DNA from: Anadara kagoshimensis
Taxonomy: Eukaryota > Mollusca > Bivalvia > Arcoida > Arcidae
DNA: 64,000 nt
Assembly: GCA_021292105.1 (NCBI GenBank)
Contig: CM037861.1
Location: forward strand, 30,489,674-30,553,673
Direction: 5' to 3'
Under the pieces are notes generated by a model that made no database searches, had not been told where the DNA came from, and was given only the letters and a program-made list of their open reading frames with translations. The position numbers and the translations under genes were made by a program. Below, piece after piece: positions 30,221-41,300 of this stretch. How positions within the stretch are numbered: the first letter of the stretch is position 1; each line of letters opens with the position of its first letter.

Positions 30221-30350
30221 CTATTTTCTGTGAAATTTACAATACAGCTTTTAAAACGGCGTCTTGAATCGTATAGAAATAATTTTGAGTTGTGAATGAA
30301 CTTGTTACAGGAAGCACAAATGTCAACATTCGCAGCGCCACCTGTAAACT
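30221..30350 (-). other. CBY1: Probable CBY1 5' untranslated exon (start approximate)
   Basis: On the minus strand a donor AAAATAG|GTAAAAC sits at 30221/30220, and the first coding exon has an acceptor two bases before its ATG, so an upstream noncoding exon is required. The transcription start near 30350 is inferred only. Confidence 0.5.
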
Positions 30351-30452
30351 ATAGATTATCTCCCTTTTGTTTATAAAACCCGGAAGTTGGAATGAGTTCA
30401 ACGTGATAAATGACAAGTTTCTGAAAACTATTGAATATCTCGGAAAATTAAG
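30300..30452. promoter_or_regulatory. Head-to-head promoter region of CBY1 and the TMC gene
   Basis: The probable 5' exons of the two divergent genes end at 30221 (minus) and 30452 (plus, donor ATTAAG|GTAATC). Between them is a relatively GC-rich stretch, for this region, with an ETS-type consensus CCGGAAGT at 30380-30387. ETS sites are common in bidirectional promoters. No other clear core element was seen; start sites are not visible from sequence alone. Confidence 0.5.
30385..30452 (+). other. Probable TMC 5' untranslated exon (start approximate)
   Basis: A donor ATTAAG|GTAATC at 30452 follows the promoter region. The first coding exon has its own acceptor (CATAAAG, exon from 32196) 54 nt before the ATG, so an upstream noncoding exon is needed. 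The 5' limit is a guess. Confidence 0.4.
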
Positions 30453-30882
30453 GTAATCTTTATGTCACAACAAAAGATATGATTGAAAAGTATTGATTGA
30501 CAGCGCTTGAATTTATATTGAACCGTCATTGATGGTTGTCAAGTCCCAAATTCCTAAAACATGAGAACAAAACTGCAAAACTTTTTGAAAGTTCTACTTT
30601 TTCCACTTTTTGGCAATTGAAATGATATATTAAAAATTATTTAAAAAATATGGAACCACTAGCAGTAAGACCCACAAATAACGCCGAATTTTGAATTCTG
30701 TTAGTAACTTGTCTCTGCCTCAAACGGTGAACCACCACAGTACGTGGCACCACTTGACGTCATTTGGTCACACCCAGGTAGCCATAGTTTTGGGCAATAA
30801 TTTGTGATGAGTAGATTGCAGAATTGACAGATTGACGGCCATGCCCACATTGTTCCGACAAAGGCCTGACGTGCTTGAATTA

Positions 30883-30915
<33 letters not shown>

Positions 30916-31074
30916 GAAAGTAAATAAATAAAAATTAAAACTCTGCCTGAATTGTGCTGTTTAATGATGTTACTGACACTATAGTATGTCATTGGTTGCA
31001 GTGACACTGCTTTGGTGCATGATGAAGGCCAGTGTCGGAACATAACAGGCATGGCTGGTGATACATTATTAAGA

Positions 31075-31305
31075 GTTGCATGACCCAGTCAAGATTCTTT
31101 CACTTAAATCAAGGTGGTCAGTTCATGAATGGTACAGAAAAGCAGAGTACTCAGGGAAAAACGCTGAACTTCAGCAAACGAACTGACAAACTTTTTCGCA
31201 TTAGGAATGGTACTGTGTTTTAAGAGTGGGATTCTGATCTTTGCAGTGAGAGGCACTGTGATGTGTAACACTTTAGACCAATCGGCCACTGAGGAACCAT
31301 AATTT
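31075..31305 (-). repeat. SINE family 1
   Basis: Long reverse copy with GAGAGGCACTGTGATGTG and TAGACCAATCGGCCACTGAG, the complement of a fairly complete tRNA-like head. Confidence 0.75.
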
Positions 31306-31867
31306 GTGATGAGGGAAAACTGCTTTTTTTAAACTGATTCAAACCCGTAACACTGTCCAGTACTGGTCAGTGCTCTTGTTACAACAATACCTAGGAATGC
31401 TACATTGTACATTCACTCCTTTTAATTTTTCAATGGGCCATCAATGTATATTATCTGATAATTGATGTATATGGTAGGCATGAAACTGTAACTGTAAACA
31501 TAATTTAGTTAGTACAAGAGTATCAGTTAAGTGGAGCCAATTGGGTCCGCCGCTGTATCACATAATTCCCTCTAACGTTTGTGCGGAACACTTTTTTCAA
31601 ATAAATATGGAATCTCATAAGTTGATGTTTTCAAATAAAAACGGCATAATATCCGGAATATGCGACTTTTAACATTTTCCAAAATGTTCCACACACGTCA
31701 CATGTTAAGAGGTATTGATCACATGGTACAGCGGCGAAGCGAACCCCATTGAATTTTTTTTATATTAGTTTTGAGTGAATGTCATCATCTTACTCAAGTA
31801 AGATACACATTGATCCATTTTTGAAGCATTTTGTCATTGACTAAATCTATGGCCATTACTATCATGT

Positions 31868-32101
31868 ACTATATAATGCTTATATTTCGCTGTGATTTTA
31901 TTTTCGCTATATTCGCGGTCAAGTGTATTCCCGCAAAAATTAAACCACTGTGAATAGACACTTGTGTTACCACCCCATTAATCTTCCTAGAGTCGTTTTC
32001 CTCTAATAAAATAAGACCGCGAAAATATGACACCACGAATACACTAGTCATTGTCAAACTGCTAAAATTTAACACATGAAAATAAAACAATATACAGTAT
32101 T
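31868..32101. repeat. Interspersed repeat with ATACTGTA-type ends
   Basis: About 230 bp, closely related to 45290-45517 (TTGCTGTG.TTTT, GCGAAAATATGACACCAC, GAAAATAAA.CAATATACAGTA). It is probably a MITE but the left terminus is weak. Confidence 0.55.
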
Positions 32102-32195
32102 AAAGGAAAAAGGGTGCTTTGAATCAGTGAGAATATTATATTAATTTTAACAATCACAGCAATTTAATGACCATTATTTTCTTTATTTCATAAAG

Positions 32196-32322
32196 GGAAG
32201 AAACTGTTAACTGGTATGGTTTAAGAACTATCTGTGAATAAGTAGCATTATGGAACCGGACTATCCTGATGATGATGATACTAGAAGAAGGCGAAATGAT
32301 GAAAATATTCAGATGGGAACTT
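32196..32322 (+). CDS. TMC exon 1 with start codon
   Basis: The ATG at 32250 begins MEPDYPDDDDTRRRRNDENI, an acidic then basic cytosolic N-terminus. The donor is ACTT|GTAAGT. Codon phase matches the next exon (T|TC, Phe). Confidence 0.8.
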
Positions 32323-35300
32323 GTAAGTATTCAGGCGGAAATCAATTTGTTGTGTGGGCTGAATAAAATTTAATCTTATCTTATCTTATTGCTCAGTCTG
32401 TTTCATTTGCTTCTAGTTGTAAGCGTCCTCTGTAGCAGCCACAGGTGGCCTGCTCTTATTCGAATTCTACAGAGGTGTCTTTAGCATGCACTGACACACA
32501 TGGCCTCAGTTTTGAGTCTCATCTGAAAGACTATTCTGGTAATGAGCTTTTTATCTCTCTAGTAAAGGCAGAGGATAAAAAATCATCTCGGAAAATTTCC
32601 AAGTTCTGAATGAGGTTTGAACCCACAACCCTTGACTTTGAATGCCAGTGAAAGTACCACTCGGCCATGTCTGGCCATCTTAAGTTTGAGGATCCAATAA
32701 TCCTTTGTGTCATCCTGTTTTCTTTGAGAAGCAGGGCATCTGGATCACTAATTAAAACTTTAATTATTTCAAACTTGGACTTTTTGTGTTGCCTCTGATG
32801 AAAGATTTATAAATCTGAAACCAACATTTTAACAGTGATGAGGTTGAAGCTTAGACATTAACTTACATATTACTTTTATTCAGGGATAAAAAAAAAACTT
32901 TCTTGAAAACAAAATTTTTATAGCCAAATATTGACACACCTCTGCATCTTTTCAAGAGTCAAAAACATTCTTAAAGCTCAGATTGAAGTCTTGATGCAGG
33001 GGAATTGTGTAAACATTTAAATTAAAAAACATGAGATTTGATGTCTTTAGTTTGAATATCTGTATAAATATCAGTTATTAATTGTGATTTGAATTTTGTT
33101 CTGTCTCTGTAGTCAATGAAGGCTACCAAGCAGAGAGCCTTCCTCATGAATATCGGGAACAAGGGTCAAATTATATGGCTAGAGGGGGTGACACAAGAAT
33201 ACCAATGGATGCAAGACGAAGACACTCCGACACACATCATGGTGCTTATGATGAAGAACATCTTGGTTCTAGCACTGGCAGTAGGCGTAACTGGGCAACA
33301 ACAGAAACCCCTAGAGATACAGCAGAACTTTTAAGCCAGTTACCAAGTAGACAATTTGGTAAGTTATCAGTGTAATTAATTTTATTGTAAGTTTGGTCCT
33401 TCTTAGCTCATCTGTACAAAGGATCAAATACCCTAGATGACAAATTAGAGGCACAAGCGATTGACCTGTTCCTCTACATTTTATTTGCACAAATACTTGT
33501 ATCTGTGGTCTGACTTAAATCATGATTGATTGATTAATTGATTGAATGAGGATTTACTTCCCAAAAAAAAGTAAAAAAAGTTTTACTTATATCAAGGCAT
33601 TGCCAGCTATATGGGTATTGGTTATTAAAGTTTCTTCTAAAGGATCAGGTGACTTTCATGCTAAGATGCTGAGTGCTTGGCAGTTACTACTTATTTTCAA
33701 GTTTTGGTCAGACCTGACTGGGGTGCAAACCACAGCCTCTGGCATATGAAGTGAGGACCAACCAAGCTACCATAATGTTTTCTTACATCATGAAAGTTAG
33801 GAGCATGTAGAAGTGTTTTGTAATATTGGCACATGTAGATCATTTGTAACAAAATAAAAATAAAATCTTCTCTATTTTTTGATAGTACTAAAACCACACC
33901 ACTGGACCATCCAAAGGGCATATTTATAACCAGCAGTCCCAACATACATTTGTCTTTTCTTGTCTTGTTTATCTTTTACTTGGATTGTTTCATGTTCTTG
34001 GTTGCTATTGGCTGTTACAAAGTACATGTTTTTCAGTTGTAAATTTCCTTCTTCTTCTATTATAGAAAATCTAGCTAATGACGTAGCTGGTCATGGAAGG
34101 AAAACTTTACGAGCAAGACGTAAGACTCGTAGATCTTATCATGGTTCATTGAGAATGAGAGATCCTGACAGGCAAGACAGTTTGCTCAACAGACTTAAAC
34201 AAGATGAGGATTTCAGGGAGGATTTCATCGACGGATTAGATGAAAATGCCATAAGAGACATGCCAACCCAATTATCACAAAAGAAAGAACTCAGGTAAGC
34301 TACTTAGTTTAAGGTGTCACTTAGCTACTTAGTTTATGGTGTCACTTAGCTACTTAGTTTATGGTGTCACTTAGCTACTTAGTTTAAGGTGTCACTTAGC
34401 TACTTAGTTTAAAGTGTCACTTAGCTACTAAGTTTAAGGTGTCACTTAGCCACTTAGTTTAAGGTGTCACTTAGCCTCTTAGTTTAAGGTGTCAAATGCT
34501 CTACCGTCTTGATAGTAGAGTGGTCTAAAGCTCACAATTACAAATCACACTCACTGCCTAGGTTCAAATTCCACTTGGACAGATACTAGCATGAAAAAGT
34601 TTTTCATTTGCACTTATCAATGGTTTTCCTAGGTACTGAGATTTCCTCCACCATCAGGTATTCCAGTTTCCCCCACCTTCCTAGAAATGACAGCCTATAT
34701 ACAGCCAAGCCTGTTTATTATGCCCACTCGAGGGAACCAGTAAAAGTGACCTTTATGAGCAGGTGGCCTTTACATACAGGTTCAAATATTATGAATAAAG
34801 AACAATTGGGATACAATTCTACTGGCCTTTATAAGCAGGTGACCCTTGTATAGAGGTGGCCTTTAAGACAGGTTGGACTGTATATGTAAGTGAAAGAACA
34901 TTGACTTAAAACATGATTACCCTAATCCTATGGAAATTATCATGCAGACTAGGCCTTTATAATATCAAAGAAGTAGAAATTAAATGAACCAAATTTTTCT
35001 GGCATTTATAGAAGGCTAAAGGTCAGTGGTTTTCTTTAGACAATCTTGTATTCTCAACCATTCCAAAATGGATTGCTTCTATAGTAGTTCGATAATCTTT
35101 TATCATTTTTATTGGGGTATAAACCTCCATCTCCACAAACCAACCTAACTTTATAGGCAGAAGGTTTTAAAGATATGTGTAATTTTAAATTGAAATAGTT
35201 TTGATGTTCTCGGGATTATAATCCAGTTTACAATGTTTGTAAAATTTTGGTATGATTTAGCGCTGTTGTTATATATATTCATTGCGATTATCGTCGCCGA

Positions 35301-38300
35301 GGATTTGCCGATGGTGATGTTGAAAGCTTACATCTTGATATCACAGAAACCTATTACTTACAAAAAATTCTTTTAAATCATTACACCACTTGTGTATTGA
35401 TCGTGTTCAAGGAAATTAAACATGTGGTTTTTGCTGTGAACCACAAACAGATTACTGCTGACAGGTGACATAATAAATATACATTGTATGAATGCATACC
35501 ATTTTCAATGTATATTATTAGCTAACCACAACTTCATATTGAGCATATTCATGTGGAAATATTGCCATATTGTCAGCATGATATCGTCAAAAGTTCAGCG
35601 ATATCATGATGCCTCTTTGTCTCACGATGACAGCTCTAGTATGATTTTTTTGTGTTTTACAGACAGATGACTCTTCAGAGGGGTTCTAAGAGAAGGAAGA
35701 AACCTGGACTTGGTAAACGGATGAAATACAGTTGTGGTATTGTAAGTTTTTTTCTATGGATTTCATTCATAATTCAACAATATATACATTCCTTGCATCC
35801 CAGATACAAAAATCCATAAAAAGAGATAGCCTACATGTTGTTTTTCACACAAAATTTTATCAACAAAATCAGTGGTATATTGATAAGTTGAAATTGATTT
35901 TAAAGTGAAAAATTGTACTTTCTGATGCAAGAAAAAGAATCAATCACTACTTGTTGTGCCAGATAAGGAAATTTCAACCCTCGTTCTAATATATTACGTG
36001 TCTAATCAAGTAAATTGTTCTTGTACCTGAAAAATGCAGTTTCACACGACAAAACAAACAGTCCCTAAAATGATGGATTTATATTAAATGTACAGTCAAA
36101 GCTGCCTTAAAAGGTCACTTCTATATAAGGGCAACCTGCTTTTAAGAGTCAGTAAAATTTTATCCCAATTGCTTATTGTTCATGTTATTTGAACCTGTAT
36201 ATAAGGATCACCTGTACATAAAGGCCAATTTTACTGGTTATCTCAAGTGGCCTTTATATTCAGGTTTGACTGTATTCTGTAAATTCTAATGAGAGATTTT
36301 ATTTTATATGTCAACAGCAATGGATGCATTTTAAGTACCGGGTAGCAGAAATGGCGTATTATTTTGAACTGTGGAAAAGTTTGCTGAAGAAAATCGAAGG
36401 ACATTTTGGAACCGGTGTAACTTCTTACTTTTTGTTTTTGAAATGGATATTCTTGCTAAATATCCCCATATTCATTATGACCCTGGGCTTTGTGGTCATA
36501 CCTCAGGTGTTGTGGAGATGGGAAAATGGCGGATACAACAATACGCAGAGGTTTAATGGCACAGAATTAATTACAGGACGTGTAAGTAAAAAATATTGGT
36601 TTTGAACTTTTTATATCTCTTTCATGATACATGTACATCTTGGATCTCAGTGGCCGGGTGGTGTAAAGCGTTTTTGTGTATCACAGTATCTCTAAAATTC
36701 TAGGTTCAAATCCCACCTAAGCAAATCCTAGTGAGAGACAGTTTGTCAGTTTGATTGCTTAAGCCTAAGGTGGGTGGTTTTTCTAAGGGTACTATGGTTT
36801 CCTCCATCACCTAAGACCAGACTGCCTTGATATACTGTGGATTACATTTTTATTGCAAGAGATTTATTGACAGGTAATTTTGCAAGGACAGGATCCCGAG
36901 GACTTGGAATCAAATGCTTCATTGATTAACTGATTAATAAAAAATTCATGCTGATTTGTTGAACATTTATAATAATTGCTGTCTTGCTGTCATATTTCAG
37001 GGTTGGTTTGATGATACTGAGTTATATTATGGATACTACACACAAGAGATACTGAACTATGTCGGCTATGCTAAGTACGACATGAAGTATGCCTACCTGT
37101 TTACCTGTGGTGGATACTACATCTTGGGTCTCATTATCCTGGCATTGAGGTATGTATAAATTTTTATATCCCCTTCAAACAAAGTGCAGGGGGAGTATAT
37201 AGGAATCACCCTGTCCGCCTGGCTGTATGTCGGAGATGCTAAGTATGACATGAAGTATGCCTACCTGTTTACCTGTGGTTGATACTACATCTTGGGTCTC
37301 ATTATCCTGGCACTGAGGTATGTGTATATTTTTATCCTTTGCAAACAAAATTTAGGGGGTTATATAGGAACCACCTTGTCCGTCTGACTGTCCATCTGTC
37401 ATGAGATACTGAACTATGTCGGAGATGCTAAGTATAACTGTTATAATATGAAGTATGCCTACCTGTTTACTTGTGGTAGATACTACATCTTGTGTCTCAG
37501 TATCCTGGCATTGAGGTACATGTTTATTGTAAGGCTAATGTCCTATCATATAAAATATATATGTACCGGTACATTGTTTTCTCATCTTAATAGCCAAGTT
37601 GTCTTAAATGCATGCTTACGGATCAAAACTCCTCTCACCCCATAGGTCTGAATTCAACTGGGGACATATCTTAGACTGAGAAAGTTTGTCAGTTTGCTTT
37701 TTGAACATTGGTTGTTTTCTCTTGGTATTAGAACTGTCTTGATATAAGTGACAAAATCTTGACTGGGGCTTAAAACTACATTTCTCCACTCTTAGTAGTG
37801 AGACGCCTTGTCATAAATAATCATGGAAGATAAAAACTGGAGAAAGAAATTTTAAACTGCAAAAGATGTACAGTCCAACCTGCCTTAAAAGCCATCTCTA
37901 TAAAATGGCCACCTGCTTATAAAGGCCAGTGAAATTGTATCCCAATTGTTCTTTATTCATATTATTTGAAGCTGTATATAAAGGCCACCTGCCCATGAAG
38001 GCCACTTTTACTGGTTCCCTTGGGTGGCCTTTATAGACGTGTTTGACTGTACTTGGCAACAGCCAACATAACTAAGAACACAGCAAAATACAAGTTGATG
38101 ATAGATAGAAACGGCCAAACAAGACAGGACCCAATTCAATCAACCAACCCACTAATCTATTTAAAAAGCCTTTTATGCAAAAATTTGAGACAACCCATTA
38201 TACTTTGCAAGTTCATAAAGACATTGAAAAATTACCTTATTTCTTATATTTACAATATTTATGAAAATCAATTTATTGCCATCTCACATTTTCTACGTTA

Positions 38301-41300
38301 ATTTGAAAACAATTTGATATTCGTTGTTGGTGCTCTGTCATATAAAATGGGTCATCTCTTATCAGTCAACGGGAGCATTTTACATCTGACGTCAGCATGT
38401 GGAGCAATGTCTCTATGAAGTTGCAAAGTATAGTTGATGTTAAATACTTTATTGAAGCAAAAATATTGGAATTGTAAATATTTACTTGTATCTACTTTTG
38501 TGTTTCAGTATTTCCCGATCTTACAAGAAGAATTATATAGAGGGCAATGCGTCATTTAATTTCTACTATGTCAGTAGAGTATTCTGTGCCTGGGATTACG
38601 GAATTACTAGTCCAGATGCTAAAAGATTAAAACACAAAAGTTTCTACAATGAAATGAAGGTTGGTTGATAATTATACATAAAATAAAATCTTGATTCATT
38701 ACCACCATTGGTTTTGTTAGATGTTTGGAATATAAAAGAGTTTGGTGAAAATTGACGAGATTTTTGGATTATAAAGAAAGCTATGTTTCCATTCCTGGTA
38801 GCCAGAATCGGCATTGGCTACTAATTTCTGTGACATATTTTGAAAAATAAACTATTTAGCAAATTCTTTATGAAAAAAAACTTTAAAAATTACTATATTA
38901 TAACAAATTTAGTGGAAATTTGGCCACTAATAATTAAAAATTTGTTGAAACTTATTGGAATAGGTTTGGCCATAATAGTAAAGAGGCTTGTAAAGGAAAA
39001 TGAAGAGGAAATGTATTTCTGGAACTTAAAAAAAGTGTGGAAAAAGTGGCAATCCCAAGATCCTAGTGTGAGAGAGTTTGTCGGTTCCATTGCAGTGGTT
39101 TTCTCTGGGGACTCTGGTTTCCTCCACCAACTCCGAACTTCTTGATATAAGTAAGTGAGAGAAATGTGACTGAAATGTAAAACGCTGTTACTTCACTCCA
39201 CTTCCTTACATAGGTAGGGGATGATGTTTATTTAAGGAACATTTACCCATGGTATATCATCAAATAATACATAGGCTGGAGTTCACATGGGGAAGAATAT
39301 CATGAGTAATATATACGCCAAATGTTAATGACGGCTCATGTATTATTTGACGATATACCACGGGTAGATATTATTTCAATTCTAACATGGCTTTAATAAA
39401 AAGGATTAAAATAACTATTTAACAACTAATAATAATACACATTTACATGTTTTGTAACCTTATTCAGAGTTCATAAAACATTTTCCTATAACTATTGTAA
39501 AAATTTTTAATCTTTTTACAGGAGTTTTTGGCTGGTAAGAAAGAAAAAGTAAAAAGTTCGATGGGAGATAAATGTAAATGGTTTTTTATCAGAGTACTGA
39601 CTAATCTATTGGTACTGGCTGCTATTGGTGGTCTGGCATACCTTATTTACTGGATATCCAATAACAAGTCCATAAAGGTAGGTAGATACCATGGATACTA
39701 TTACAAGTACTGAATTACTAAAAATAACCATGAGATTTTTGGGGTAAAATCTTCAACATTTCAGACAATAAAAAGTCTCGTCTCTGAAACTTTATTTTTA
39801 ACTTGATACTACATGTATAAATTTTAATTAACTTTAAATTGATATATTTAACTACGTAATCCACTTGCTATAAATGATCAGTTTCCTCAGGGCACTCCAG
39901 TTTCCTCTACCATCTTTAAACTGACCCTCCCATCTCAATATAAGTGAGGAAATTGTAGGGCATAAAAAAGTACAGGCCTGTCGAAAGTTTAACACTAAGC
40001 TAATGAATTTGTGCCAAATTGACAGCTTTACCTCGTCAGCTGATATCTATCTCTCGACAGTTTTTTGGCTACTAGCTATCACTATCTTGGCCATTTAGTA
40101 GCCAAGCTTCGACTCTTTTTCCATTAGCTCAGTGTTAAACTTTTGACAGGCCTGTACTGTACATGAAAATATATATTAATTAAATGAAATAGTTTTCAAC
40201 AATTATAGTATGACCGTTTTGTAGTCAACATGTATCAACAGCTATGCTGCCATTTATTTTTTTATATTTACTGAAATACTGTGAAGGGCTTATCAGCATC
40301 AACTCACAGGAGTACTTGTGTGACGTGGCTTCTCACAAGGACTTTTCAACGGGTTAAAAAACAGTTAAAACTATTTACACTAGTTGCCACTTCCCTCTAC
40401 TCTGCACTGGAGCTGTGGAGCATGATCTTAAATGACTCCACAGTTGCCTGTGTGACAACCTTCTCTGGTAGTATGTCGCACTTTGGGATGGTGCAAGGGA
40501 AAAAGCTATACTTGTAGGAGACGGTGTTGCAGCTGATTTGGATAAAGCTGATGCTGTTGTGCCCCCTTGTCTGTCTAATGGATAGAGTATTACGTCCTTG
40601 GGTAGGCAGAGCACTCCAGCATCTTCAGGATGATCCAGAAAAAAGACATTGTATAATAATCATTAAAATACATCCATTGAATACTAGTAGTTAAAAATGA
40701 CTGTCAAATCAAAAACCATGAAATACAGTGTTTGAATTACTTAAGAATATATTTATGTTTTTATGAATATTTTGGTAATTTTGTTTTTCAGACAAACACA
40801 CCAATTTTAGGAGAACTAGCCATGCCACTTTGTGTATCTGGTATAAACTTCTTTTTCCCATTTATATTCTCTTTGGTGGCTACCTTAGAACGTTATGAAA
40901 AACCAAGGAATGAATTGTATATTAGTATGGTTAGGTATGTATGAGTTTAAATTTTTCATTAATTTAGTTGTTGTTATTTTAATGTTATTTAATGTCCCAT
41001 CAGCAATTTTTCAGCTATTTGCTACAAAATACAGTTTTTCATTCTCTCAGGATTAATCATAGAACAGGTCTGTGTATGCATGAGATGTGTGAGTGTATTT
41101 TGTGGTCAGTCTAATACCAACAACTTATGAGGCAGATAAGCATACAGTCCTAGTCACTTTATACTGACACATTTTGAACCTCGATACTCTTAATACAAGA
41201 AGGAAGTACATGTATCCCAAATTTTAAAGTTTTCTGTATGATCTGGCTAGGGTTTGATCCCAAAACCTCCTGCTATTGAGGCAGATGTTCTACCATTGAG

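Noticed and set aside
37222..37515. Mutually exclusive alternative exons of TMC
   Set aside because: Copy 2 has an in-frame TGA and both copies lack a convincing acceptor, so decay is the simpler reading.
40281..40620. Moderately GC-richer block in TMC intron 8 with short frames on both strands
   Set aside because: Several stops interrupt any continuous reading and no domain was recognised; it may be an old transposon remnant but I cannot support a call.
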